From the NCBI RefSeq assembly GCF_000092245.1, contig NC_014166.1:558001-622000 (forward strand): DNA of 64,000 bases. The letters run 5' to 3'. Numbering within the stretch: the first letter of the stretch is position 1; the number at the start of each line of letters is the position of its first letter. The notes under the pieces were generated by a model, which worked only from the letters and a program-made list of their open reading frames with translations, made no database searches and was not told the DNA's origin. The position numbers and the translations under genes are program-made. The DNA is from Arcobacter nitrofigilis DSM 7299. Lineage in GTDB: Bacteria > Campylobacterota > Campylobacteria > Campylobacterales > Arcobacteraceae. Shown here piece after piece: positions 51,615 through 61,430 of the stretch.

Positions 51615-52778
51615 ATGAATCAAAAAAATAGTTATTTTAAATTCTTAAAATATTCACTAATATCTATTATTTTTAGTAGCGTATTAACTGGTTGTTTTGC
51701 AGGAAATGATGAAAAACAAGTAATGGAAAAACAAGTAGTAGCTCCAATGCCTGTTTCAGTGTATAAAGTGGTTTTACAAGATATACCAATTAACTTGGAA
51801 TATCCTGCAAAAATTAGAAGTGTTAAACAAGTTAATATTGTAGCAAGAGTTAGTGGAATTTTAGAAAATAAACACTTTAAAGAGGGAAGTTTTGTAAAAG
51901 AAGGCAAGTTGTTATATCAAATTGATTCTTCTCGTTATGAAGCTTTGCTTAAAGAGGCTCAAGCTCAAAAAGAGGTTGAAGAGGCAAATTTAAAAGTAGC
52001 TACTAGAAACTGGAATCGAATTAGCAAGTTATTTACACAAAATGCAATAAGTCAAAAAGATAGAGATGAAGCCTTATCAAGTTATGAAATAGCAGAAGCT
52101 AAGTTAAAGTTATCACAAGCAACTTTGAGAAAAGCGCAAATTGATTTTAATTATACAAACGTAAAAGCAACAATTAGTGGTATGACAAGTTTTAATGCAC
52201 AAGATATTGGTAGTTATGTTGGGAATAATAGCGAAACTATGACATTAACAACAATTACACAGATGGATCCTATTTATGCTGAGTTTTCTTTACCTGATAT
52301 TGATTTACTTAAAAAAAGATATGGCTTAAATAATGGTACTTGGAATGATATTGCTCAAGCGAAATTGGCTGTTCACATAATAATGCCAGATAATAGCGAA
52401 TATAAAGATATTGGTAGTTTAGATTTTCTTGATAGTTTTGTTGACAATGAAACATCTACAATAAAAGCAAGAGCAACATTTTCTAATAAAAGTAATACTT
52501 TAATTCCAGGATTATTTGTAAGAGTAGATATAAAAGGTTTGATTTATAAAGGTGCTATCGCTATTCCACAAAAAGCACTACTTCAAGATGCTTTAGGCTC
52601 TTATGTATTAGTTGCAAAAGATGGGAAAGTTGTCAAAGTTGATGTCAAAGTTGGTAGTACATATAAAGATAAATATATTATTGATAGTGGTTTAGAAAAT
52701 CAAGATTTAGTAATTACTAATAATCTTACAAAGTTACGTCCAGGTGTACTAGTAAGTGCATCGACAATTAAGGAATAA
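51615..52778 (+). CDS. RND efflux periplasmic adaptor, AcrA/MexE-like
   Basis: Membrane fusion protein of 387 residues from the ATG at 51615, which has AAAGGG at a proper distance; the ATG at 51609 abuts that site and is unlikely. The signal is a lipoprotein type ending FSSVLTGCFA. Domains: lipoyl halves (VNIVARVSGILENKHFKEGS and later NYTNVKATISGM), helical hairpin about 100-160 with heptads (KEAQAQKEVEEANLKVATRN), beta-barrel (IYAEFSLPDIDLL) and C-terminal membrane-proximal region. It links the RND pump to the outer-membrane channel. Cotranscribed with both. Confidence 0.93.
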   Translation: MNQKNSYFKFLKYSLISIIFSSVLTGCFAGNDEKQVMEKQVVAPMPVSVYKVVLQDIPINLEYPAKIRSVKQVNIVARVSGILENKHFKEGSFVKEGKLLYQIDSSRYEALLKEAQAQKEVEEANLKVATRNWNRISKLFTQNAISQKDRDEALSSYEIAEAKLKLSQATLRKAQIDFNYTNVKATISGMTSFNAQDIGSYVGNNSETMTLTTITQMDPIYAEFSLPDIDLLKKRYGLNNGTWNDIAQAKLAVHIIMPDNSEYKDIGSLDFLDSFVDNETSTIKARATFSNKSNTLIPGLFVRVDIKGLIYKGAIAIPQKALLQDALGSYVLVAKDGKVVKVDVKVGSTYKDKYIIDSGLENQDLVITNNLTKLRPGVLVSASTIKE

Positions 52779-52780
52779 AA

Positions 52781-55700
52781 ATGTTTTCTAAATTTTTTAT
52801 TAATCGTCCAATCTTTGCTACGGTTTTATCTTTGGTGATTATTATTGCAGGTTTAATGGGTATAAGAGGTTTACCAATTGAAGAATACCCTCAAGTAATA
52901 CCTCCACAAGTTACAGTTCAAGCTACTTATAATGGAGCAAGTGCAGAAACTATTTCTAAAACAGTAGCTGCTCCAATAGAACAACAAATTAATGGTGTTG
53001 AAGATATGATTTATATGTCTTCTACTGCTTCATCAGCTGGTACATTACAAATTAATGTTTATTTTAAAATTGGTACAGATCCAGATCAAGCTGCTGTTAA
53101 TGTAAATAATAGAGTACAAGCTGCTTTGGCTAATTTACCAAGTGAAGTACAAACTCAAGGGGTAACTGTTCGTAAAAAGTCTGAATCTATTATAGAATTT
53201 ATTGCTTTGCAATCTCCAAATAATTCTTTTGATCAAATTTATATGGCTAATTATGCTTTAGTTAATATTCTTGATGAATTAAAAAGAGTTGAAGGTGTTG
53301 GTGATGCAGCGCTATTTGGTAATTATGATTATTCAATGCGTATTTGGATGAAACCTGATCAATTATCTAAATATAATCTTACACCAAATGATGTGATTTC
53401 AGCTATATCAGAACAAAATTCACAATTTGCAACAGGAAGATTTAATCAAACACCCTCTAAATCAACTCAAGCATTTACTTACACTGTTACTACTCAAGGT
53501 AGATTTGACAAGGTAAAAGAGTTCGAAAATATTATTTTAAAATCAAATAAAGATGGTTCAACTCTTCGAATTAAAGATGTGGCAAGAGTAGAACTAGGTG
53601 CTAAATCTTATGACGTTACAGCAACACTTAATGGTAAACCAATGGTACCTATTGGAATATTTTTACAATCAGGAGCAAATGCTTTAGGTACTGCACAAAG
53701 AGTTGATGCAGTCATGAAAAAATTATCAAAAACTTTTCCTAAAGGTTTAGAATACAAAGTGCCTTATGATACTACAAAATTTATCAAAATATCTGTACAA
53801 GAAGTGGTTAAAACGCTTTTAGAGGCATTATTATTAGTTGTATTAATTGTATATCTTTTTTTACAAAATATTAGAGCAACTATTATTCCTGTTATTGCTA
53901 TTCCTATTTCTATTATTGGTACATTTGCAGGAATGTATGTACTTGGGTATTCAATCAATCTTTTAACACTTTTTGGACTGGTTCTGGCTATTGGTATTGT
54001 TGTGGATGATGCTATTATTGTTATTGAAAATGTTGAACGAATTTTGCATACGAGACGTGATATTTCAGTTAAAGATGCCACTATTCAAGCAATGAAAGAG
54101 GTAACTGGACCGGTTATTGCTATTGTACTTGTTCTTTGTGCTGTATTTATTCCAGTTACATTTATGGGTGGATTTACAGGGTCAATGTATCAACAATTTG
54201 CAGTTACAATTGTAATTTCAGTTGTAATTTCAGGTATGGTAGCCTTAACATTAACTCCTGCTTTATGTGCAATTTTTTTAAGAAAACATGAACCCAAACC
54301 ATTTTGGTTTATGAGAAAGTTCAATGAATTTTTTGATCGTCTTACTAATATGTTTACAAAAGGTGTGAGTAATGTAATTCGTCATGGAGTTATAAGTATT
54401 ATTATATTTGCTGCCTTAATGGGAATTACATATCAACTTTTCCAAAAAGTGCCATCAAGTCTTGTACCAATGGAAGATAAGGGTTATTTAATTTCTTTTG
54501 TTAATTTACCACCAGCTTCTACTTTAAGTCGTACGCGTGATGTTATGAGTGAAGTTGACAATATAGCTTTAAAAAATAAAAACTTGATTGATTCAGTTGT
54601 TATTTCAGGATATGATTTTATTAGTGGAGCAAGAAAAACGAGTTCAGCAACAGACTTTCTTATATTAAAAGATTGGGATGAAAGAAAAGATTCTGCTCAA
54701 CACTCCATGGAGTTAAGTAAAGTATACAATGGTGCTTTTTCACAAATTGCAGCTGCGAGTATCTTTACTGTAAATCCACCTCCAATTTTTGGATTAAGTC
54801 TTACAGGTGGATTTGAAATGTATTTACAAGATAGAACAGGTGGTTCGTTAAATGACTTAAATAGTGTTGTTCAAAAAGTAATCGATGCTGCAAGAAAACG
54901 ACCAGAATTAACTATGGTAAGAAGTACACTAAACACAGCTGTTCCACAATATGAAATGACACTTGATCGTGAAAAAGCAAAATCATTAGGAATTTCTATT
55001 AATGATGTATTTAAAACACTTCAATCAACTTTTGGTACATATTATGTAAATGATTTTAATTTATTTGGTAGAACATATCAAGTAAATGTTCAATCAGATA
55101 CAGATTTTAGAGAAAAACCTGAAGATATGAAAGATGTATTTGTTAGATCAAATTCTGGAAAATTGATTCCTATTAGCTCTTTAGTAAAATATAAACGTAG
55201 CATTGGACCTGATGTTGTTGATAGATTTAATGTATTTACTGCAGCAAAAATTGTTGGAGAACCTGCTCCTGGATATACATCAGGAGATGCTTTAAAAGCT
55301 ATAGAGGAAGTTGTAAAACAAACAGCACCACAGGGTTATGTTCCTGCTTGGGCTGGAACATCATTTCAAGAAAAGGCGATGAATGGAAGTGGAACACAAG
55401 CCTTTATTTTTGGTATTGTATTTATTTTCTTGATTCTTGCAGCTCAATATGAAAGATGGTTAATGCCACTTGCAGTTGTAACTTCTGTACCATTTGCAGT
55501 TTTTGGTGCAATTTTAGCTGTTTATATGAGAGGGTTAAGTAATGATATTTATTTTCAAATTGGACTATTAGTATTGATTGGATTATCAGCTAAAAATGCC
55601 ATATTAATTATTGAATTTGCAATGCAAGCTCAAAAAAGTGGTAAATCAGTTTTTGATGCAACATTAGAGGCAGCACGTTTAAGATTTAGACCTATTGTTA

Positions 55701-55912
55701 TGACTTCACTTGCTTTTACTATTGGAGTTGTTCCTTTAGTAATTAGTTCAGGGGCAGGAGCGGGAAGTAGACATGCCATTGGTACAGGTGTTCTTGGAGG
55801 AATGATTGCAGCAACATGCATTGCAATATTTTTTATTCCACTTTTCTATAATTGGTTAGCTCGATTAAATACAAAATTTACAAAAAAAGGAAAAAAACAT
55901 GATGAAGAATAA
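52781..55912 (+). CDS. RND multidrug efflux transporter, HAE1 family (AcrB-like)
   Basis: Inner-membrane proton-driven pump of 1043 residues, the normal AcrB length. N-terminus FFINRPIFATVLSLVIIIAG is typical. Proton relay residues lie in LFGLVLAIGIVVDDAIIVIE (two Asp of TM4) with a matching Lys in GLLVLIGLSAKNAILIIEFA (TM10). Other signatures are PQVTVQATYNGASAETI and SGAGAGSRHAIGTGVLGGMI. It exports hydrophobic or aromatic drugs, dyes or bile-like compounds; exact range is not readable. Two bp from the adaptor gene and 14 bp overlap with the channel gene. Confidence 0.95.
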   Translation: MFSKFFINRPIFATVLSLVIIIAGLMGIRGLPIEEYPQVIPPQVTVQATYNGASAETISKTVAAPIEQQINGVEDMIYMSSTASSAGTLQINVYFKIGTDPDQAAVNVNNRVQAALANLPSEVQTQGVTVRKKSESIIEFIALQSPNNSFDQIYMANYALVNILDELKRVEGVGDAALFGNYDYSMRIWMKPDQLSKYNLTPNDVISAISEQNSQFATGRFNQTPSKSTQAFTYTVTTQGRFDKVKEFENIILKSNKDGSTLRIKDVARVELGAKSYDVTATLNGKPMVPIGIFLQSGANALGTAQRVDAVMKKLSKTFPKGLEYKVPYDTTKFIKISVQEVVKTLLEALLLVVLIVYLFLQNIRATIIPVIAIPISIIGTFAGMYVLGYSINLLTLFGLVLAIGIVVDDAIIVIENVERILHTRRDISVKDATIQAMKEVTGPVIAIVLVLCAVFIPVTFMGGFTGSMYQQFAVTIVISVVISGMVALTLTPALCAIFLRKHEPKPFWFMRKFNEFFDRLTNMFTKGVSNVIRHGVISIIIFAALMGITYQLFQKVPSSLVPMEDKGYLISFVNLPPASTLSRTRDVMSEVDNIALKNKNLIDSVVISGYDFISGARKTSSATDFLILKDWDERKDSAQHSMELSKVYNGAFSQIAAASIFTVNPPPIFGLSLTGGFEMYLQDRTGGSLNDLNSVVQKVIDAARKRPELTMVRSTLNTAVPQYEMTLDREKAKSLGISINDVFKTLQSTFGTYYVNDFNLFGRTYQVNVQSDTDFREKPEDMKDVFVRSNSGKLIPISSLVKYKRSIGPDVVDRFNVFTAAKIVGEPAPGYTSGDALKAIEEVVKQTAPQGYVPAWAGTSFQEKAMNGSGTQAFIFGIVFIFLILAAQYERWLMPLAVVTSVPFAVFGAILAVYMRGLSNDIYFQIGLLVLIGLSAKNAILIIEFAMQAQKSGKSVFDATLEAARLRFRPIVMTSLAFTIGVVPLVISSGAGAGSRHAIGTGVLGGMIAATCIAIFFIPLFYNWLARLNTKFTKKGKKHDEE

Positions 55913-57323
55913 TCTTATACTTTTCTCTTTAGTGTCAGTGCTTCTTGCAGGATGTTCTTTATCTCCTAAACTTCAAGTTCCAAAAATGGATTTTCCACAA
56001 GAATCTAGTTTAAATTCAAATGAAAATAAAACTTTAATTGATAATACTTGGTGGGAAAAGTATAAGGATAAAAGACTTTCGTTATTAATAGATGAAGCTT
56101 TTAAAAATAACTATAATCTACAAGAGACAATGTTAAATATCTCTTTAGCAAGAGCAATTTTAACAAGTAGTACTTCAGATAGATATCCAAGTCTTAATCT
56201 TGGAGCTGATGGGGAAAAAACAAGAACTAGTGCAAATACATTTCAAAATAGTAAACACAATACTTATAATGACTTTTCATTAAGTGGTGTTTTAAGTTAT
56301 GAAGTTGATTTATGGGGAAAAGTTAGAGAAGCACAAAAAGCTTCAAAAGCTTTATTGATTTCTTCTTATGCTCAAAAAGATACAGTAAAATTAGCACTAG
56401 CTTCAAATGTAGCAGATAGTTATTTTATTTTAATCAGTTTGTATGAAAAACTTGATGTAATACAAAAGGCAGTAAATGCAAAAGAGGAGAGTTTAAAAAT
56501 TTCTAATAGCCAATATTCTTCTGGTTTGATTACACAAAATATTTTATTTCAGAAAAAAGCAGAGCTTAACAGAGTTCAATTATTAGAAAATGAGATTAAA
56601 CAATCAATTAATTTGCAAGAGAGTGCTCTTGCAACATTGATTGGTAAATCTCCTAAAGAAATTATAAATTTTAAAAATGAAAATTTTGCAAAAAAATTGC
56701 CTAATGATATTGTTGTACCTTCTAATTTATCATCTGATATTTTAAACAAAAGACCAGATATTCAGGAAGCCGAACAAAAATTAATAGCAACTAATTCTCA
56801 AATTGGTGTTGCAAAAGCTGAATATTTTCCTTCAATCTCATTATCTGGAATGTTAGGGTATGAAAGCCTTCAATTAACTAATTTAGTAGGACCAAAATCC
56901 GGAACTAATAGTTATGGGGGAAATATTTCTATGCCATTTTTAAATTGGGGGAAAGTTAAAGCTAATGTACAAACTGCTAAAACAAACAAAGAATTAGCAA
57001 TATTGGCTTATAGACAAACTGTTCAATTGGCATTTCAAGAGGTATATGATGCTTTAAATACAAGACACTCATTATCAGAACGATTAGTGCAACAAACTAA
57101 CTATGAAAAGAACTTAGAAGAGATTTATAAAATTGCACAAAAGCAGTATAAGAATGGCTATACAGACTATATAAATCTTAAAGATGCCCAATATGATTTT
57201 CTTATATCTCAATTAGACACTATAACAACAAAACAAGCACTATTAAGTTCAGGCTTAACTGTTTATAAAAGTTTAGGTGGTGGATGGAGTAAAGATTTCT
57301 TTTTAAAACAAGTAAAAGAATAG
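55899..57323 (+). CDS. Outer-membrane efflux lipoprotein, NodT/OprM-like
   Basis: Channel protein of 474 residues. The lipoprotein signal is LILFSLVSVLLAGCSLSP with lipid Cys at residue 19. NTWWEKYKDKRLSLLIDEAF and NYNLQETMLNISLARAILTS are typical OMF segments, KRPDIQEAEQKLIATNSQIG is the central repeat signature, and KEYFPSISLSGMLG-like AEYFPSISLSGMLGYESLQL follows. It trimerises into a TolC-like duct for the pump. The start overlaps the pump gene end by 14 bp. No further gene follows in the operon. Confidence 0.93.
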   Translation: MMKNNLILFSLVSVLLAGCSLSPKLQVPKMDFPQESSLNSNENKTLIDNTWWEKYKDKRLSLLIDEAFKNNYNLQETMLNISLARAILTSSTSDRYPSLNLGADGEKTRTSANTFQNSKHNTYNDFSLSGVLSYEVDLWGKVREAQKASKALLISSYAQKDTVKLALASNVADSYFILISLYEKLDVIQKAVNAKEESLKISNSQYSSGLITQNILFQKKAELNRVQLLENEIKQSINLQESALATLIGKSPKEIINFKNENFAKKLPNDIVVPSNLSSDILNKRPDIQEAEQKLIATNSQIGVAKAEYFPSISLSGMLGYESLQLTNLVGPKSGTNSYGGNISMPFLNWGKVKANVQTAKTNKELAILAYRQTVQLAFQEVYDALNTRHSLSERLVQQTNYEKNLEEIYKIAQKQYKNGYTDYINLKDAQYDFLISQLDTITTKQALLSSGLTVYKSLGGGWSKDFFLKQVKE

Positions 57324-57386
57324 AAAGATGAATAGAGTAATATAACTTACAAAAAATATAATTGATTTGTATTATCATTTCATTTT

Positions 57387-57426
57387 GGTATAAAATTAAG
57401 AAGTTATTATCTTCTTAATTTATACC
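57387..57426. terminator. Long hairpin between convergent genes
   Basis: Arms at 57387-57403 (ggtataaaattaagaag) and 57411-57426 pair along 16 bp with one bulged base and a 7-nt loop. It separates the RND operon from the convergent lipoprotein gene, probably as a bidirectional terminator, with T-rich DNA on both sides. Confidence 0.65.
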
Positions 57427-57448
57427 AGTTTAAATACTTTTTTAATAA

Positions 57449-57976
57449 TTATTTTAAATTTTCTCCGTTAGTAATAAAAGAAAAAGCTTTATTTCCAGAG
57501 TTATTTACCATAACAGCCTGAACTATTGGGTTTGATAGAGTTTTTGAACCTTCCCATTCTACAATAAAATTAGCTCCTGATCCGCCTCTTATGTCATTTA
57601 AATCTACAACAAAATCAATTGAAGCCATAGGTTTTAATATATGTGGCTTTGAAACATATGCTTCGAGAAGTTCTCCTTTTGTACTATAATAAGATATTTT
57701 ATTTATCCACATATTTTGGTTAAAGTCAGTATTTCTAATACTAAGTGTAATTCCCATTAGCTCATATTTTTCATCAGATGTGTAAACATGAGAATATACA
57801 GGTACATATACAGTTTCATGTCTATCTATATTTGTCTTAATTCTTTCAGAAGGATAGAAGTGAGAGTACTCTTTTGGCTTCTTTTTATTAGCCTCATTTT
57901 CCGTACAGCCAGTTACAATAAATGCAAATAAAAAAATAAATGCAATTATTTTTAGTAAACTAATTCTATTTTTCAA
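57449..57976 (-). CDS. DUF3124 lipoprotein
   Basis: Exported protein of 175 residues with lipoprotein signal AFIFLFAFIVTGCTENE (Cys 24). The mature part contains HETVYVPVYSHVYTSDEKYE, LSIRNTDFNQNMWINKISYY, LEAYVSKPHILKPMASIDFV and GGSGANFIVEWEG, which match DUF3124, a family of unknown role. GGAGG precedes the start codon. It stands alone, in front of a GGDEF-EAL gene on the same strand separated by about 100 bp. Confidence 0.85.
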   Translation of the reverse strand: MKNRISLLKIIAFIFLFAFIVTGCTENEANKKKPKEYSHFYPSERIKTNIDRHETVYVPVYSHVYTSDEKYELMGITLSIRNTDFNQNMWINKISYYSTKGELLEAYVSKPHILKPMASIDFVVDLNDIRGGSGANFIVEWEGSKTLSNPIVQAVMVNNSGNKAFSFITNGENLK

Positions 57977-58072
57977 GTTTAAACCTCCAAGAATAATTTA
58001 AAACTTTTAATTCTATCAAGAATATGATTAACATATATAGTAATAATAAATAAAAATAAAAAATAGAAGGCT

Positions 58073-59506
58073 TTATGTATTAGTTTTCCAAATTAGGTGT
58101 TTTTCTTTTGGTTGGGCATAAAGGTAACCTTGAGAATAATCAATCCCTAAATCAATAATTAATTGTGCAAGTTTTTCATTGTCGACAAATTCTGCAACGG
58201 TTTTGATACCATTAATTTTAGAAAACTCAACAATAAGTTTTATGATATTGATATTATTTTGATTGTTTAGAAGATTTTGAATAAGACTGCCATCAATTTT
58301 TAAATAATCAGGCTTTAGTTTTAAAATATTGTTCCAATTAGAGTATCCAGAACCAAAATCATCTAAAGCAACTTTTGTACCATATTGCCTTAATTGATCT
58401 GTAAATTGAATCAAAAATTCATAATCCATAATATTCTCTGTTTCTAAAAATTCTATTGTTAAACGCTTTGCAACATTTGGGTAAGAGTCAAGCATTTTAA
58501 AAATAAATTCATTTGTATGGTGATTGATAATATCAATATAAGATAAGTTTATAGAAAATTCATCTGTGAGATACTCAAAGTCTTTGAAAGTATGTTCAAA
58601 AATGTCTTTTGTAATTTTATGGTAAAGCTTGAATTTTTTTGCCACATCAATAAATAAGTAAGGACTTAACAAAATGTTTTTTTCTTTTATTCTAACTAGG
58701 GCTTCATATTTGTATGTCATTTTATTTTTATTGTCATAAATTGCCTGATATACAGGAATAACTCTTTTGTCCTTAAATCCATTTTCTAAGGTAGTTAACA
58801 TTTCCAATGAATCTGAATTTATATCAATATCTTCATTATAATGATAAATACTTTTATGTATACTATTTCGAGCATATTTTAATGCTGAAAGTGCAGTGAG
58901 GTATTTAGGAGCTTTCTCTGAATATGCAAGATTTAAGTGAATTGTAAATTCATTTTTATCAATAAGAAAAGATTTCTTTTCAAATAAATTTTTTATTCTT
59001 TTTATGGAATGTTCAATATTACTTTCATTACAATAAAATGCAAATTCATCTCCATAGATTCTAAAAAGTTTTACCTGTAAATTTTCTTTTACTATTAAGT
59101 CTAACTCCTTTGCAATCATTACTAGAAGTTTATCAGCTTTTTTAAATCCAAGATACTTATTAAAAACACCAAAATCAATAACATTTAAAAGAACTACATA
59201 TTTATATTCACTTTCATTTACTTTTAAAAAGGCATTTCTATTTTTTAATTTAGTAAGAGAATCAATTTCATTTATTGCAATAAGTTCTTTTTTAACTCTT
59301 TTTAAATCATTAACTTTTTTAAGTGCATAAAGAGATAAAGCAATTAATATTGAAATAAAAATTAAAAAAAACTCATCTAATCCGTATTTTTCATAGGTTT
59401 GAGTAAATAAGTATATGTTTTCAAATAAATCTAGTTTGATTAAGAGAGGAGAAATTGTCAGAATCAATAAAATAAGAATTATTTCATCAGAATATTTTTT
59501 TATCAT
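58073..59506 (-). CDS. GGDEF-EAL membrane protein
   Basis: Protein of 477 residues. Two N-terminal membrane helices (about 9-28 and 42-62) leave a short loop. GGDEF domain about 78-235: the active-site motif is degenerate, RIYGDEFAFY instead of GGDEF. EAL domain about 240-475: EALVRIKEKN, DDFGSGYSNW and the later PDYLKIDGSLIQ and AEFVDNEKL are present, so c-di-GMP hydrolysis is plausible while synthesis is unlikely. No sensor domain beyond the membrane helices. It could lower c-di-GMP to favour motility. Confidence 0.9.
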   Translation of the reverse strand: MIKKYSDEIILILLILTISPLLIKLDLFENIYLFTQTYEKYGLDEFFLIFISILIALSLYALKKVNDLKRVKKELIAINEIDSLTKLKNRNAFLKVNESEYKYVVLLNVIDFGVFNKYLGFKKADKLLVMIAKELDLIVKENLQVKLFRIYGDEFAFYCNESNIEHSIKRIKNLFEKKSFLIDKNEFTIHLNLAYSEKAPKYLTALSALKYARNSIHKSIYHYNEDIDINSDSLEMLTTLENGFKDKRVIPVYQAIYDNKNKMTYKYEALVRIKEKNILLSPYLFIDVAKKFKLYHKITKDIFEHTFKDFEYLTDEFSINLSYIDIINHHTNEFIFKMLDSYPNVAKRLTIEFLETENIMDYEFLIQFTDQLRQYGTKVALDDFGSGYSNWNNILKLKPDYLKIDGSLIQNLLNNQNNINIIKLIVEFSKINGIKTVAEFVDNEKLAQLIIDLGIDYSQGYLYAQPKEKHLIWKTNT

Positions 59507-59603
59507 ATATTATATTATCTCCATATTATAGTTGTTTTAATTATATTAATAGACATATTAACAAAAAAAAAATAATTATTTGATAAAAAGTAAAAAAAAA
59601 TAA

Positions 59604-59999
59604 TTATTTGTCTGAATTCTCTTTTTCTGTAATTAGTGCCAAATTGTTTAAATCATATTTTTGTAATAAGTCCAAAACTTTTACTACTCTTTTGTATTCT
59701 ACTTTTTCATCAATTCTAACTATTAGTGGTTTTGTTTTATCTTTTATTTGTTTAAGATTGTCTTCTAGGGATTTAAAGGATACTTCTATTCCTTTAATAG
59801 CAAGTTTTGTAGGTGAAAGTTCAATAAATATTTCATCTTTTGAAACTTCTGTCTCTTTTGCATTTGATGCTGGTAAATTTAAAACTAAAGCTAACTGTTC
59901 TTTTTTAAATACAGACGTTACTATAAAAAATATAAGTAAAATAAACACCACATCAATGATAGGTGTTAAATCCATACCTAAAGATTCTCTTCTTTTCAT
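59604..59999 (-). CDS. exbD: Biopolymer transport protein ExbD/TolR family
   Basis: Inner-membrane protein of 131 residues with one helix at about 14-34. The N-terminus RRESLGMDLTPIIDVVFILL carries the conserved Asp for proton movement, then FFIVTSVFKKEQLALVLNLP. The periplasmic domain follows. It works with ExbB to energise TonB. Its start overlaps the exbB stop by 4 bp. No TonB gene is nearby, so a TolQR role is an alternative. Confidence 0.92.
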   Translation of the reverse strand: MKRRESLGMDLTPIIDVVFILLIFFIVTSVFKKEQLALVLNLPASNAKETEVSKDEIFIELSPTKLAIKGIEVSFKSLEDNLKQIKDKTKPLIVRIDEKVEYKRVVKVLDLLQKYDLNNLALITEKENSDK

Positions 60000-60472
60000 G
60001 ATTTAACAATCTCTTTTTTTGCTTTTAGTTCTATTGCATCTATTTGTGAGATAAAGTGATTATAAGCAATATGGTGTGGAATTGCAACAATAAGCCCAGC
60101 AATTGTAGTAATTAAGGCAATAGAGATACCATTAGAAAAAATACTTGGATCTCCAAGTCCATTTTTTGTGATTGCTTCAAAAGATTTAAAAACTCCATAA
60201 ACTGTACCTAAAAGACCTAGTAGTGGAGCAATTGAAGCAATATTTTTTATGTATGTTAAACCAGTTTCTAATTTTTTTACTTCATACTCTATTTGGGCAT
60301 ATATTGTAAGTGCATTTTCTGTATTTACTTTGTTTCTTATATTTTTAACCATAGCATTTTTTCTTGGAAGTGTTAAAAATTTCCAAATAATAATAGTAAA
60401 TCCTATGATATTCAAAAAAATAAGAATATAAACAATAATTCCACCCTTATCAACATACTGCATTAAATCCAT
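59996..60472 (-). CDS. exbB: MotA/TolQ/ExbB proton channel family protein
   Basis: Inner-membrane protein of 158 residues with three helices (about 10-30, 80-102, 112-135). IASIAPLLGLLGTVYGVFKS and ALITTIAGLIVAIPHHIAYN are the family core with the conserved Thr and Pro residues of the proton path. Length is shorter than E. coli ExbB (244) but normal for the short class common in this phylum. Paired with exbD. Function as ExbB rather than TolQ is inferred. Confidence 0.92.
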   Translation of the reverse strand: MDLMQYVDKGGIIVYILIFLNIIGFTIIIWKFLTLPRKNAMVKNIRNKVNTENALTIYAQIEYEVKKLETGLTYIKNIASIAPLLGLLGTVYGVFKSFEAITKNGLGDPSIFSNGISIALITTIAGLIVAIPHHIAYNHFISQIDAIELKAKKEIVKS

Positions 60473-60516
60473 TAGTTACTCCCAAATTTTTTAGTTATTT
60501 TAGTATAATAAGTTTA

Positions 60517-61404
60517 ATGGAATATATAAACTCAAGAATTGATTCAATAAATTTTGAAAATCATCAAGTTTTTATTAAAAGAGATGATTTATTAAGTAAA
60601 GAGTTCTCAGGTAATAAAGCAAGAAAATTTTACTATTTTTTAAATAATGACTTTAAAGATATTAAAAAAATTATCTCTTTTGGTTCACCCCAAGCAAACT
60701 CTTTGTACTCCTTATCTGTTTTATCAAAAATAAAAAATGTAAAACTAGATTTTTATGTTTCTCATATAGCTTCTTTTTTAAAAGAGAATCCTCAAGGAAA
60801 TTATAAAGAGGCATTAAAAAATGGTGCAAATATAATAGAAATACAAAAAGATGATTTGACAAGTCAAGAGTATGTAGAAAAAAAGATTATAAAAGACGAA
60901 AAAGATTTTGTGTATATAGAAGAGGGTGGAAGAGTAAAAGAGGCTGAGTATGGAATAAAGATATTAGCCCATGAGATAAATACTTGGATAAAAGAGAACA
61001 GAAAAGAAAATTTAAAAGTGTATTTGCCAAGTGGTACGGGAACAACAGCACTTTTTTTACAAAAACATTTAGAGGTAGAAGTATTAACTTCTCCTTGTGT
61101 AGGGGATGAAAACTATCTTAAAAAGCAGTTCTTACAATTAAACAGTGATGAAACCAAACATCCTACAATAATAAAAACTAAAAAGAAATATCACTTTGGA
61201 AAGCTTTATAAAGAGTTTTATGAGATTCACTTAGAACTCTTAAGTCAAACAAATATTGAGTTTGATTTACTTTATGATAGTTTAGGGTGGCTTACTTTGA
61301 TAGCATCAAAATATTTTCAAGAAAATGAAATCTTGTACATACATCAAGGTGGAATTTTAGGTAATGAAAGTATGATAAATAGATATAAAAACAAATATCT
61401 TTAA
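60517..61404 (+). CDS. PLP-dependent ACC deaminase/D-cysteine desulfhydrase-like protein
   Basis: Fold type II PLP enzyme of 295 residues. The PLP lysine is in VFIKRDDLLSKEFSGNKARK (K-A-R-K), SFGSPQANSLYSLSVLSK is the nucleotide-like phosphate segment, and LPSGTGTTALFLQKHL is the glycine-rich phosphate loop. Members deaminate aminocyclopropane carboxylate or D-amino acids such as D-cysteine; the exact substrate is not clear and the usual length is 320-340, so this one is short. Divergent from exbB with a 44-bp gap. Confidence 0.85.
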   Translation: MEYINSRIDSINFENHQVFIKRDDLLSKEFSGNKARKFYYFLNNDFKDIKKIISFGSPQANSLYSLSVLSKIKNVKLDFYVSHIASFLKENPQGNYKEALKNGANIIEIQKDDLTSQEYVEKKIIKDEKDFVYIEEGGRVKEAEYGIKILAHEINTWIKENRKENLKVYLPSGTGTTALFLQKHLEVEVLTSPCVGDENYLKKQFLQLNSDETKHPTIIKTKKKYHFGKLYKEFYEIHLELLSQTNIEFDLLYDSLGWLTLIASKYFQENEILYIHQGGILGNESMINRYKNKYL

Positions 61405-61430
61405 GTATAAATCTACTAAAATTACAAGCG

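Noticed and set aside
58073-59506. Active diguanylate cyclase
   Set aside because: The active-site motif reads YGDEF rather than GGDEF, so only the EAL half looks catalytically complete.
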